Source: JASSUD01 sp031963415 | GTDB taxonomy: Bacteria > Pseudomonadota > Gammaproteobacteria > Burkholderiales > Burkholderiaceae | Direction of reading: 5' to 3' | NCBI GenBank assembly: GCA_031963415.1 | Contig: JASSUI010000001.1 | Coordinates: forward strand, 2,728,001 to 2,792,000 | Length of the DNA: 64,000 bases | Shown here: piece by piece, positions 35,065-44,633 of the stretch | Position numbering within the stretch: the stretch's first letter is position 1 | Layout: every line of letters begins with the position of its first letter | The notes under the pieces: generated by a model | Database searches by the model: none | What the model saw: the letters and a program-made list of their open reading frames with translations, nothing else | What the model was told of the DNA's origin: nothing | Made by a program: the position numbers and the translations under genes

Positions 35065-36975
35065 TTGATTTGCTTTAAGCAGTTTGCTCTTGCACGCGGC
35101 ACGAAGTCGCTGTTTGATAATGTTTCGCTAACGCTCAATAAAGGCGAAAGAATTGGCCTCGTAGGGCCAAATGGCTCAGGTAAGTCGACGCTTTTCGCAA
35201 CACTGCTCGGCCACATCGCACCGGATGTTGGCGAGAACTCAATACCCTCCTCTTGGCAAATAGCACATGTGGCGCAAGATACGCCGGCGACGGATAAGAG
35301 TGCATTAGATTACACACTCGATGGCGACGTTGCGCTGCGCAAGATTGAAGCGCAAATTGCGGCAGCGGCGTCCGCAGGGGATGGCTTGGCTGAGGCGACT
35401 GCCCATACTGCTTTTGCGGAAGCCGATGGTTATTCGGCGCCCGCGCGTGCACAAGCTTTGCTACTTGGGTTGGGTTTTACGCTTGAGCAAACAAACCAGC
35501 CTGTTAAACATTTTTCTGGCGGCTGGCGCATGCGTTTGAATCTTGCGCAAGCGCTCATGTGTCGTTCTGATTTGCTGTTGTTAGATGAGCCGACTAATCA
35601 CCTTGATTTGGACGCCATTATCTGGCTCGAAGATTGGCTGCGCCGCTACGAGGGCACGCTTATTATTATTTCGCACGACCGCGAATTTCTCGATGCAGTG
35701 TGTAACGTTACTTTGCATATCGAAGCACAGCAATTAAAACGCTACAGCGGCAATTACAGCCAATTTGAAACGTTGCGTGCACAGCAATTAGCGTTGCAGC
35801 AAAACACCTATCTAAAGCAACAAGACCGCATTGCACATCTGCAAAGTTTTATTGATCGTTTTAAAGCAAAAGCGACCAAAGCAAAGCAAGCCCAAAGCCG
35901 TATCAAAGCACTAGAAAAAATGGAGCGTATCGCGCAAGTACGCGAAGAGTCCCCCTTCACCTTTCAATTTCGTAGCGCGAGTTCAGCGCCAAATCCATTG
36001 TTAACGTTTGAGAAGGTGAGCTGCGGTTACATGGCAGATAAACGGGAAGCGGTTATTGTCAATGGAGTAACACTCTCATTGCGTAAAGGTGAACGGATTG
36101 GCTTATTAGGTGCAAATGGTCAAGGTAAATCAACGTTGATTAAAACATTGGCTGGTGTTCTGCCTCCGTTAACAGGCAATATTTGTCGAGGCTCTGGTTT
36201 GCAAATTGGCTATTTCGCGCAGCATCAAGTTGAAACTTTGCATGTTAACGATTCAGCACTACAACATCTTGCTCGTCTTAGCCCAGGTGTACGTGAGCAA
36301 GAGCTACGCAATTTTTTAGGCAGTTTTAATTTTTGCGGTGATATGGCGACTACGCCTATCGCCCCGTTCTCAGGTGGTGAGAAATCACGCCTTGCGCTCG
36401 CCCTTATTCTTTGGCAGAGACCCAATCTATTATTATTGGATGAGCCAACTAATCACCTTGACCTAGAAACTCGCGAAGCATTGACTCTCGCACTAGCTCA
36501 ATTCGACGGCACGTTAATTTTAGTGTCGCACGACCGCTATTTATTAAGCGCGACTACCGATCAATTTATGTTAGTCGCCAATGGCCGTTTGCAACCGTTC
36601 GATGGCGATTTGAAAGACTATCGAGATTGGTTATTGCGCGAAACTGCTGCTGCACGCAACGAGCGCAAAAACAAAGCAAACAATGCATCAGTAACAACAA
36701 ACGGAAATAGCGATAAAAATCAGCCGCAAACTAAAAGCCGACCTAATCTCTCACAGCTCAAAAAGCAAATTGCAAAATTTGAGAAAGCGTTAGAAACGTT
36801 AAGCGCTGAAAAATCGACGCTGGATACTTTTCTGGCAGATGCTGAAAATTATCAGCCTGCACAACAAACCTCTTTAAAAGAAGCGCTCAAACGTCATGCA
36901 GAAGTAGAAGCACGGCTAGCGGAAGTTGAAAATGAGTGGCTTAAGTTACAAGAAGCGATTGAGCAAGCTCAGTAG
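35065..36975 (+). CDS. yheS: ABC-F ATPase of the YheS type
   Basis: A 636-residue duplicated ABC protein without membrane segments, in the ribosome-associated ABC-F group. First cassette: GPNGSGKST near residue 35, HFSGGWRMRLNLAQAL and LLLLDEPTNHLD. A linker with basic coiled coil follows (KAKATKAKQAQSRIKALEK). Second cassette: GANGQGKST near 350, FSGGEKSRLALALIL and LLLLDEPTNHLD, then a C-terminal lysine-rich coiled coil. It begins with TTG: the first residues ICFKQFALARG match the family and a GGAA site lies upstream. Convergent with radA. Confidence 0.92.
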   Translation: MICFKQFALARGTKSLFDNVSLTLNKGERIGLVGPNGSGKSTLFATLLGHIAPDVGENSIPSSWQIAHVAQDTPATDKSALDYTLDGDVALRKIEAQIAAAASAGDGLAEATAHTAFAEADGYSAPARAQALLLGLGFTLEQTNQPVKHFSGGWRMRLNLAQALMCRSDLLLLDEPTNHLDLDAIIWLEDWLRRYEGTLIIISHDREFLDAVCNVTLHIEAQQLKRYSGNYSQFETLRAQQLALQQNTYLKQQDRIAHLQSFIDRFKAKATKAKQAQSRIKALEKMERIAQVREESPFTFQFRSASSAPNPLLTFEKVSCGYMADKREAVIVNGVTLSLRKGERIGLLGANGQGKSTLIKTLAGVLPPLTGNICRGSGLQIGYFAQHQVETLHVNDSALQHLARLSPGVREQELRNFLGSFNFCGDMATTPIAPFSGGEKSRLALALILWQRPNLLLLDEPTNHLDLETREALTLALAQFDGTLILVSHDRYLLSATTDQFMLVANGRLQPFDGDLKDYRDWLLRETAAARNERKNKANNASVTTNGNSDKNQPQTKSRPNLSQLKKQIAKFEKALETLSAEKSTLDTFLADAENYQPAQQTSLKEALKRHAEVEARLAEVENEWLKLQEAIEQAQ

Positions 36976-37008
36976 AGGGGTCTTTGTCTCGTTTTGAAAT
37001 GATTAGCA

Positions 37009-38379
37009 TTACCCGCGCACTTGTTCGATCGCTTGCTCGATACGATCAACCGCTAGCACCTTTAGCCCTTCAATAGGTTGCTTAGGAGCGTTAGCTTTAG
37101 GAATTAAAGCGATTGAAAAACCCAATTTGACTGCTTCTTTTAAACGCTCTTGGCCACGTGGACAAGGGCGAATTTCTCCAGCTAACCCAACTTCACCAAA
37201 AACGACCAAGCCTTTAGGCAGCGCTTGATTACGGAGCGAAGAATGGATAGCGAGTAACACAGCCAAATCAGCTGCGGGTTCACTAATTTTTACTCCACCA
37301 ACTGCATTTAAAAAAACATCTTGATCAAAGCAAACAATACCAGCATGCCGATGTAATACAGCTAACAGCATAGCGAGTCGGTTTTGCTCAAGTCCCACTG
37401 CTAGCCGACGTGGATTAGGTACGTGTGCAGCGTCAACCAACGCTTGAATTTCAACTAACAAAGGACGTGAGCCTTCCTGTGTGATAAGCACACAGGAGCC
37501 GGGTACATTTTGCTCATGCTGAGATAAAAAAAGCGCAGAAGGGTTAGCGACGCCACGTAAGCCCCGCTCAGTCATCGCGAAAACCCCTAGCTCATTGACC
37601 GCACCAAAACGGTTTTTAAACGCGCGTACGAGTCGATAAGCCGAATGCGTATCCCCTTCAAAATACAACACAGTATCAACAATATGCTCAAGCACACGAG
37701 GCCCCGCCAAACTGCCCTCTTTGGTAACGTGCCCAACCATAATGATGGTAACGCCCATCTGTTTGGCTAAACGGGTTAACTGCGCTGCGCATTCGCGCAC
37801 TTGAGCGACTGAGCCTGGCGCTGAGGTAAGTACTTCTGAATAAAGTGTTTGAATCGAATCAATGACAGCGACGCTTGGCCGTTCAGCATCGATGGCTGCT
37901 TGGATTTTTTCTAATTGAATTTCGGCTAGCAGCTGCAATTCATTAACTTGCGCAGCCGGATCAAGCAAACCAAGTCGTTGTGCACGTAACGCGATTTGCG
38001 CACCCGACTCTTCACCGCTCACATAAAGCACCCGTTTTTCACGCGCTAGCGCTGCGAGTGACTGTAAGAGTAATGTCGATTTACCAATACCTGGATCCCC
38101 ACCAATCAATACCACGCCACCAGCCACTAGCCCACCACCTAATACCCGATCAAACTCACCAATGCCACTAGAAAAGCGTGGCACATCAGTCGCTTGTATC
38201 GAAGCTAGATTTTGTACCGGAGATGATTTAGCAAGCGCTTGAAAACGTTGATTCGCTGCGCTCTCAATGACAGTTTCAACTAACGTATTCCATGCGCCGC
38301 AGGCCGAGCAGCGTCCTTGCCATTTTGAAGCTTGGCTACCACATGCACTGCATACATAAGCTGTTTTCGCTTTTGTCAT
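37009..38379 (-). CDS. radA: DNA repair protein RadA
   Basis: About 456 residues; a RecA-like branch-migration ATPase. N-terminal zinc finger CSACGSQASKWQGRCSACG, Walker A GGDPGIGKSTLL, the RadA motif KNRFGAVNE, and a C-terminal Lon-protease-like domain (FGEVGLAGEIRPCPRGQERL). The start MTKAKTAYVC is chosen over a longer frame whose extra 42 residues overlap alr and are not family-like. It starts one base after the alr stop. Confidence 0.96.
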   Translation of the reverse strand: MTKAKTAYVCSACGSQASKWQGRCSACGAWNTLVETVIESAANQRFQALAKSSPVQNLASIQATDVPRFSSGIGEFDRVLGGGLVAGGVVLIGGDPGIGKSTLLLQSLAALAREKRVLYVSGEESGAQIALRAQRLGLLDPAAQVNELQLLAEIQLEKIQAAIDAERPSVAVIDSIQTLYSEVLTSAPGSVAQVRECAAQLTRLAKQMGVTIIMVGHVTKEGSLAGPRVLEHIVDTVLYFEGDTHSAYRLVRAFKNRFGAVNELGVFAMTERGLRGVANPSALFLSQHEQNVPGSCVLITQEGSRPLLVEIQALVDAAHVPNPRRLAVGLEQNRLAMLLAVLHRHAGIVCFDQDVFLNAVGGVKISEPAADLAVLLAIHSSLRNQALPKGLVVFGEVGLAGEIRPCPRGQERLKEAVKLGFSIALIPKANAPKQPIEGLKVLAVDRIEQAIEQVRG

Positions 38380-38380
38380 G

Positions 38381-39463
38381 TTACTGTGCCCGCTTAGGAA
38401 CTCGTTGAGAGACAGCACACATAAGTTCATAACCCAGTGTACCAGCTGCCTGTGCCACTTCGTCGATAGGCAGCTGTTTGCCCCAAAGTTCAACTGGTGA
38501 GCCAATGCCCACCGATAACGTAGAAGCCAAAACAGGCGTCAAATCGACTGCCATCATATCCATTGAAATACGCCCAACAATTTGGGTACGTACGCCTTGT
38601 ACGACAACAGGCGTACCTGTCGATGCATGCAACGGATAACCATCCGCATAGCCACACGCGACAATACCAATACGCATTGGTTTAATCGCTCGATAGAGCG
38701 AACCATACCCTACGGTGCTACCTACAGCTAAATCTTGTACAGCAATAATTTCGCTACTTAAAGTCATAGTGGGTATCAACCCCGTGTCAGCAACATCCGA
38801 TGCGCGTCCTGAAGGTGACGCGCCATACAACATAATGCCCGGCCGCACCCAATCAGCATGCGTGCGCGGGTGCCATAACACAGCGGCTGAATTACCCAGA
38901 CAGCGCAAACCAGGAATGCCTGTTGCGGCACGCTCAAAAGCTTCGATTTGTTGAGTGATGCCATTTGCATTATCTGCATCAGAGAAATGCTTCATCAACA
39001 CAATTTGGCCGATATTCGAACATGCTTGAGCACGTTCCCAGGCGGCACGATAATCCGCCGGCGCAAAACCGAGACGATTCATTCCACTATTCATTTTTAA
39101 ATGAATCGATACAGGCTTACTAAGTTGGTTCGTTTCAAGCAACCGTAGCTGTTTATCGCAATGCACAGTGGTGGTTAAGCTATAACGGTCAATTAAAGCA
39201 AGATCAGCTGCACAAAAAAAGCCTTCTAGCATCAAAATAGGGCCAGTCCAACCTAATTCTCGCAGCTTAATCGCATCTTCAAAATCTAGCAGCGCAAAAC
39301 CATCTGTTTCGCGTAGGCCCGAGAAAACATGAACTAAACCATGTCCATAAGCGCTCGCTTTGACAACTGCCCACACTTTTGAATGAGGAGCAAAGCGACG
39401 TACGATAGCAAGGTTATTAGCAAGTGCTGCAGTGTGAATAACAGCAGAAATAGGACGAGGCAT
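38381..39463 (-). CDS. alr: Alanine racemase
   Basis: A 360-residue PLP enzyme making D-alanine for peptidoglycan. The PLP lysine lies in WAVVKASAYGHG, and the second catalytic tyrosine in VGYGSLYRA; CGYADGYPLHAS, GRISMDMMAVDL and KMNSGMNRLGF are also diagnostic. It leads the alr-radA operon on the minus strand. D-alanine from this gene can be a substrate of the DadA-like enzyme at 10.3 kb. Confidence 0.96.
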   Translation of the reverse strand: MPRPISAVIHTAALANNLAIVRRFAPHSKVWAVVKASAYGHGLVHVFSGLRETDGFALLDFEDAIKLRELGWTGPILMLEGFFCAADLALIDRYSLTTTVHCDKQLRLLETNQLSKPVSIHLKMNSGMNRLGFAPADYRAAWERAQACSNIGQIVLMKHFSDADNANGITQQIEAFERAATGIPGLRCLGNSAAVLWHPRTHADWVRPGIMLYGASPSGRASDVADTGLIPTMTLSSEIIAVQDLAVGSTVGYGSLYRAIKPMRIGIVACGYADGYPLHASTGTPVVVQGVRTQIVGRISMDMMAVDLTPVLASTLSVGIGSPVELWGKQLPIDEVAQAAGTLGYELMCAVSQRVPKRAQ

Positions 39464-39883
39464 AAATTTAATTAGGCAAATAATGGTAGGCTCTTCTTTA
39501 ATAGCCTTTATTTGAAGAGATCAAGTATGCAAAAAGCCGAATTGATCAGTATAAATGGGTTTTTAAAATACGCTCAAAGCCTTTCTGATAAGGTTCGCTC
39601 AATTCTTACTCAGTATGAAGTTCAAAGCTACTGAAAAAGCTTTGAACGAGTTCTTAAAAATTAAACGCTTTCAACCTAAAGCATGCGTTAGCGTTCACGT
39701 CATTTCATGATATAAAGCGAAGCACGTGATTTGGGTAAATCAGTCATTTGTCAATCGTCAATCTCGTCAGACCTTGTGCAGTACCTCCGTTGCGCTTCAC
39801 TATCCATACAAATGAGTATCGCAATGAGCATCTAAACAAGGTCTAACAGGTGATAAGCCTATGCAAAGTGAACACTGTATCTG
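39464..39883. other. Divergent spacer between alr and lplT
   Basis: 420 bases. It contains a possible 35-codon frame at 39527-39634 (MQKAELISINGFLKYAQSL onward) with an AAGAG site upstream but no recognised family, ending in an eight-base TTCAAAGC/GCTTTGAA hairpin (39621-39646). Otherwise presumably promoters for both flanking genes. Confidence 0.4.
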
Positions 39884-41191
39884 ATGAAAAAAGGTTTTTA
39901 CACAATTATGGCCGCGCAATTTTTTTCGTCGCTGGCCGACAATGCATTGCTTATCGTGGCTATTGCCAGACTTGAAGAGTTACATGCCCCACAATGGATG
40001 ACGCCCCTTTTAAAACTTTTTTTTGTATTGTCATACGTTCTACTGGCGGCTTTTGTGGGCGCTTTTGCTGATTCGATGCCCAAAGGGCGCGCGATGATGA
40101 TCACTAACACTATTAAAAGTGTGGGCTGCCTTATCATGTTAGCGGGTGAGCATCCGCTGCTGGCGTACGGGGTAGTTGGGTTTGGTGCAGCAGCCTATTC
40201 ACCCGCTAAGTACGGAATACTTACTGAATTACTGCCGCCTGATCGGCTCGTCGCAGCTAATGGCTGGATTGAAGGAACGACGGTTGCCTCAATTATTTTT
40301 GGTACCGCGATTGGCGGCATGCTGATTAATCCCAATCTAATCAATTCTTTATTAGCGTTGCCTATCCCTCTCGTCGCGGTTGGCGTCCAGCCAGCGATAG
40401 CGGTGGTTATCGGTATTTATCTGCTGGCCGCACTGTTCAATTTATTTATTCCTGATACTGGCGCGCGTTATCTAAAACAGCCTATCGCTCCATGGCGTTT
40501 ATGTACCGATTTTTGGCATTGCTTTGTGACTTTATGGCGTGACAAGTTGGGGCAAATTTCACTGGCTGTCACCACTCTCTTCTGGGGAGCGGGTGCAGTT
40601 TTGCAATTTATTATTTTGAATTGGGCGGCGACTGCACTGGACATGAGCTTGTCAGAAGCTGCGTTATTACAAGTGATGGTTGCTGTTGGCGTGGCGGTAG
40701 GAGCGGTTATCGCCGCGACCCGGATACCCCTTAAACGCTCTCTATCCGTATTACCTGTAGGCATCTTAATTGGGGGCGCTGTGATCGCCCTTACTTTTTA
40801 TCGTAAAGATTTACTTCCCGATGATATCGGGCTGCACATTGGACGCTTATATGTGCCTGCTTATCGGTTACTCGCTGATGTGTTTTTAATTATTGTGGGA
40901 ACATTATGCGGCTTTTTCGTTGTGCCAATGAACGCACTTCTTCAGCACCGTGGCCATCTCTTACTCTCTGCCGGTCATTCCATTGCAGTGCAAAACTTTA
41001 ACGAGAACTTATCGGTTTTAGTGATGCTATGTGTGTATGCTCTGTTAATTTGGTTAGAGATCAAAATCACTACGATACTTACGCTGCTTGGTGCACTCGT
41101 GTGCGTGCTAATGTGGCTTATCTTGCGTCTGCATCAATCTAATCAGCGGCAATTCGACGCAACGGCTTTAATTGGGGAAGAGAAGCATTAA
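39884..41191 (+). CDS. lplT: Lysophospholipid transporter LplT
   Basis: A 435-residue MFS protein with about 12 membrane helices, matching LplT, which flips lysophospholipids inward for reacylation. The start MKKGFYTIMAAQFFSSLADNA is typical, with FGAAAYSPAKYGILTELLP and NGWIEGTTVASIIFG in the core. The partner aas acyltransferase is not adjacent here. A stop 77 bases before an IS1 insertion leaves the gene intact. Confidence 0.93.
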   Translation: MKKGFYTIMAAQFFSSLADNALLIVAIARLEELHAPQWMTPLLKLFFVLSYVLLAAFVGAFADSMPKGRAMMITNTIKSVGCLIMLAGEHPLLAYGVVGFGAAAYSPAKYGILTELLPPDRLVAANGWIEGTTVASIIFGTAIGGMLINPNLINSLLALPIPLVAVGVQPAIAVVIGIYLLAALFNLFIPDTGARYLKQPIAPWRLCTDFWHCFVTLWRDKLGQISLAVTTLFWGAGAVLQFIILNWAATALDMSLSEAALLQVMVAVGVAVGAVIAATRIPLKRSLSVLPVGILIGGAVIALTFYRKDLLPDDIGLHIGRLYVPAYRLLADVFLIIVGTLCGFFVVPMNALLQHRGHLLLSAGHSIAVQNFNENLSVLVMLCVYALLIWLEIKITTILTLLGALVCVLMWLILRLHQSNQRQFDATALIGEEKH

Positions 41192-41221
41192 TTGGAGTGG
41201 CTTACTTACTCTCCTTCTTTC

Positions 41222-42005
41222 GAGAGTGTTATTCTATAAATAGATTTCTAAAAATTCACTTCCTCTACTGAAGATGATCAATTGCAAACGCTGCGGGGAT
41301 AGTAGTGCTGTTGTCAAGAATGGCAAAGTAAGAAACCAACAACGATACTACTGTAAAAGCTGCGAGTACAACTTTGTTCGGGCAGATAAAAGACAAAACC
41401 GAGGCTACCCGGAAGAAGTGAAAGCCCTGGCGGTGATGCTGTATGGGACGATGAAGTGCAGCTACGGCATGATTGCGCGTTTGCTCAAGACAAGCCGCAG
41501 GACGGTCTATATGTGGGTGAAACAAGCGGGTAATCAGCTGCCTGAACCTGCCCTTCCCGAAAAGATAGAAGCGATTGAGTTTGATGAAATGTGGCATTTT
41601 GTGCAGTCTAAAAAAAAACAAATGGTGGATATGGAAAGCCTTAGATCATTCCTCCAGGAAGTGCATCGCTTGGGTCATCGGTCGTCGCGACGCTCAGACC
41701 TTTAGACGACTCTATGACAAAGTTAAACACTTGGGCGCTCACTATTTCACCGATGAATGGGATGTGTATCGAAAAGTACTCCCTGCAAAGCAGCACACAA
41801 TTGGCAAAGCCCATACGACAGCCATTGAGCAAGATAATTCGAATACACGGCATTTTCTGGCAAGAATGACTCGACGCACTAAGGTCGTTTCAAAGTCTGT
41901 GATCATGCTTGATTTATCTTTGCGCATTCAGCATTTCTTGGCTTCACCTGACAATTACGCAAATTGGCGGGAAAAATTCTTATCTATCTTTTAGATAACA
42001 CTCTC
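41222..42005 (+). mobile_element. IS1-family insertion sequence with 8-bp target duplication
   Basis: 784 bases bounded by imperfect inverted ends GAGAGTGTTAT and ATAACACTCTC. CTTCTTTC occurs directly on both sides (41214-41221 and 42006-42013), a target duplication in the size range of IS1. The genomic ACTCTC next to the left copy happens to repeat the right end, extending apparent identity to 14 bases. The preserved duplication implies a fairly recent insertion downstream of lplT. Confidence 0.9.
41274..41994 (+). CDS. IS1-family transposase (two overlapping frames)
   Basis: Two frames together make one IS1 transposase of about 240 residues. Frame one (41274-41705) holds the zinc-ribbon CKRCGDSSAVVKNG...CKSC, the HTH and the start of the catalytic domain up to EFDEMWHFVQSKK. 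Frame two continues as KKNKWWIWKALD, DEWDVYRKVLP, H and E region with QDNSNTRHFLARM. The switch lies at a run of nine As (41610-41618); one A fewer would make a single open frame. So it is either a slippage-dependent gene or an indel. Confidence 0.85.
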
Positions 42006-42127
42006 CTTCTTTCATCCTTTTAAATAATTTGTGGATAGGTTCAAATCTTTAGGCTCTTAAAAAGCTCACTCACCTCTAGTGATTAGTGATAATAACTAAG
42101 CATCACTTTTAACAAGATACAAAGCTC

Positions 42128-42931
42128 TTAAGAAGCGATTTCCTGGTAAGTTTTTTGTGCAAAACACAAATCAGCCCACGCCTTCGCTTTGTCAGGCATG
42201 TTGCGTAATAAGTAAGCGGGATGGTAAGTGATAATCACCGGCACGCCTTCATACTCATGTACGCGAGAGCGCAGCGAGGCGATACTAGCTTGTGTTTTTA
42301 ATAGACTCTGCGCGGCAAAACGGCCTAGCGCAATAATCAGCTTAGGGCGGATTAGCGCAAGTTGTCGTTGTAAATAAGGTTCGCACTTGGCAATTTCATC
42401 AGGATGAGGGTCTCGATTGCCAGGCGGCCGGCATTTTATGACGTTGCTGATATACACACCTTCACCCCGTGCACGTCCAATCGCTCGCAACATATTGTCG
42501 AGTAACTTTCCAGCTTGACCAACGAAAGGCTCACCCTGTTTATCTTCATTTGCACCTGGGGCCTCGCCAATGAACATCCAATCAGCTTGTTGATCACCTA
42601 CTCCAAATACCGTTTGCGTACGTGTCTCGCATAATTTGCAACGTGTGCAATGGCTAACACGTTCCTCTAAAGTATTCCAATCTAATTCAGCGACTGGTGT
42701 GTTGCTTTGGCTGATAGGTGATGAATTAACGTCAACAAATGATTCATGCTTAGGTTGTTGTTCAGTGTTAACGAGCATGGCTTCTGTATTGAAGGCTACA
42801 TGTTTTTCCTCAACTAAAGTCGATGCGGGATAAAACGCTTGTGTAACCGTATCGGTTTGTAAAGCAGGTCCAGTACGCCTTACCCAAATTGGTGTAAGGC
42901 CCAAAGCTGCAAGGATTTTAGGTTCAGGCAT
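42128..42931 (-). CDS. Uracil-DNA glycosylase, family 4
   Basis: A 267-residue Fe-S uracil-DNA glycosylase. The catalytic domain (about residues 85-265) shows CTRCKLCETR, FIGEAPGANEDKQGEPFVG, the middle CRPPGNRDPHPDEIAKCEPYL with the other cluster cysteines, IIALGRFAAQSLL and TYHPAYLLRN. The N-terminal 80 residues are a low-complexity linker after MPEPKILAALGL. It overlaps the end of rimI by eight bases. Confidence 0.93.
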   Translation of the reverse strand: MPEPKILAALGLTPIWVRRTGPALQTDTVTQAFYPASTLVEEKHVAFNTEAMLVNTEQQPKHESFVDVNSSPISQSNTPVAELDWNTLEERVSHCTRCKLCETRTQTVFGVGDQQADWMFIGEAPGANEDKQGEPFVGQAGKLLDNMLRAIGRARGEGVYISNVIKCRPPGNRDPHPDEIAKCEPYLQRQLALIRPKLIIALGRFAAQSLLKTQASIASLRSRVHEYEGVPVIITYHPAYLLRNMPDKAKAWADLCFAQKTYQEIAS

Positions 42932-43397
42932 ACTCTTCCTCTGAAAGCGCTAAACGCATCACGATTCCATCTTCACGATCACCCTCAGGAGCCGGATAAT
43001 AATTCTTTCGACGCCCTATCATAACAAAGCCAAATTTTTCATATAAATGCCGCGCGCGTTCATTAGATACCCTAACCTCAAGCAGCATACTGGTGAATTT
43101 ATCTGCACAACTTAAGCGTACTGCCTCTTTTAATAATTTAAGCCCTAGGCCGTGTCGCTGCGCAAAGGGCGCGACGCATAAATTTAATAAGTGGATTTCA
43201 TCAACGACCGGCATAAGCACGCTGTAGCCTAACAATTGCCCTTCTCCATCACGCAGACATAATCCCCAATTACCGCTAGCTAACGTATCACTAAAATGGC
43301 CATAGCTCCACGGAAAAACGTTCGCTAGCTGTTCCAAAACAATGACTTGGTCGAGATCAACCTTCGTCATCGAAGAAAAATGAGTGGTTAGCTGCAT
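42924..43397 (-). CDS. rimI: Ribosomal-protein-alanine N-acetyltransferase
   Basis: A 157-residue GNAT acetyltransferase of the RimI group. The acetyl-CoA loop is VAPFAQRHGLGLKLLKEAV, preceded by the strand DEIHLLNLCV and followed by VRVSNERARHLYEKFGF and GRRKNYYPAPEGDREDGIVM. It sits between tsaB and udg, a conserved order. Confidence 0.94.
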   Translation of the reverse strand: MQLTTHFSSMTKVDLDQVIVLEQLANVFPWSYGHFSDTLASGNWGLCLRDGEGQLLGYSVLMPVVDEIHLLNLCVAPFAQRHGLGLKLLKEAVRLSCADKFTSMLLEVRVSNERARHLYEKFGFVMIGRRKNYYPAPEGDREDGIVMRLALSEEEYA

Positions 43398-43418
43398 ATG
43401 CGCCTCTTTCTAGCTTTT

Positions 43419-44156
43419 TTATTTTAGGCTGTGTGCTGCTTTACGTTCAGCGGTAGTTAACGCCACTTTATTACGAATGTAAAAAGGCGCGATCTGTTGC
43501 GCCGGCAGCGCCTGTCCCGCTTGCAGTGCCTGCCATCCCAGCGTTGCAATATGCGTTGCATGAGGTAATGCTGAAGTATCGATTAACGAAGCCTGTGAAG
43601 CTACCTTAAGCCGATCGCCAAAAATAGTCGTAGCATTACCTGCCAACACAAAAGGCGCCGCAGGCGCAACTAGCTCTTCTGGAGCACTCACTGAAGCGGG
43701 TTGTATAGTGTGCCACTCTCCCGTTTCTGCGTGCCAGATGAAACTAGCCCAATACACCTCATCCATGCGTGCATCAAGGGCTACTAAAACATGCTGCAGC
43801 ACCGACTCCTGGTGACGAGTCGCTTGCGCGCAAGCCATTAAGGTACAGATAGGCAACACGGGTTTATTGAGCGCGAAAGCAAGACCTTGAGTTACTCCTA
43901 CAGCAGTCCTTAAGCCGGTAAAAGAGCCTGGTCCGGCACCACAAGCAAGCGCAATACAATCATCGACACTTATTTTTGCCTCATCACACACTTCACGCAC
44001 AGCCGGCAAGATACGCGCGCTCGACTGTGCCCCCGTGGCCTCATGACGAATAAAAAACTGTGGCGAAGTATGTGTTTCATCAGAAAAAATGGCGAGAGCC
44101 ACTGAACAATATTCAGTCGATGTATCAAGCGCCAGCAGCGCAGATTGAGGATTCAT
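43419..44156 (-). CDS. tsaB: tRNA t6A synthesis protein TsaB
   Basis: A 245-residue ASKHA-fold partner of TsaD in threonylcarbamoyl-adenosine synthesis on tRNA. Features are LLALDTSTEYCSVAL, ALACGAGPGSFTGLRTAVGVTQGLA and the mid-domain ALDARMDEVYWA. It heads the tsaB-rimI-udg operon. Confidence 0.95.
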   Translation of the reverse strand: MNPQSALLALDTSTEYCSVALAIFSDETHTSPQFFIRHEATGAQSSARILPAVREVCDEAKISVDDCIALACGAGPGSFTGLRTAVGVTQGLAFALNKPVLPICTLMACAQATRHQESVLQHVLVALDARMDEVYWASFIWHAETGEWHTIQPASVSAPEELVAPAAPFVLAGNATTIFGDRLKVASQASLIDTSALPHATHIATLGWQALQAGQALPAQQIAPFYIRNKVALTTAERKAAHSLK

Positions 44157-44196
44157 TGCGTTGATTTAAAGCTTGTATAAGAATAGGGGAAATTTA

Positions 44197-44350
44197 CTAG
44201 AACTCGCTTCATCAATGTCTAATGTCTAAAAGGTCATCAGCGAGAGGGAACCAGAGCGGAGGAACCGGCGTGTACTCGATGTACGTGAGGATTCCGAGCA
44301 CCGCCCGACGCCGATTACGGCCTGTTAGGCATTGAGGGAATGAGTTCTAG
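44197..44350. mobile_element. MITE-like repeat A, copy 1
   Basis: A 154-base gene-free element. The ends CTAGAACTC and GAGTTCTAG are inverted and continue as TTCATCAATG against CATTGAGGGAA. The core has GGAACCGGCGTGTACTCGAT and ATTCCGAGCACCG. A close copy lies at 49145 and a degenerate reverse copy at 21115. It stands 40 bases upstream of tsaB. Confidence 0.85.
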
Positions 44351-44633
44351 AGAGTTGGTTAAAAAAGGGGCGGCGGCAACACAGCACGTCCATAATCGGA
44401 TAAAGCGAAAAGCTAGAACACCCCTCTTAGAAAGAGCAATATTAACCGACTTGTGATGATCAAATTAAAAATTTTTGCAGCGCAACCTTATATGTACATT
44501 AAATTAGAGAAGGCCATCAAATTAGGTAAATGCACGTATAGCAAAAATAAAATTCTCGAATAAATTATCTAAGCAATATTTTTAATTTTCTTGAAATTTG
44601 GAATAAATATTAATTTAATTAAAGAGGAAAGAT
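44351..44633. other. AT-rich promoter region of the 873-residue gene
   Basis: 283 bases, increasingly AT-rich toward the gene. No gene is seen; a strong AGAGGA ribosome site lies five bases before the 44634 ATG. Confidence 0.55.
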
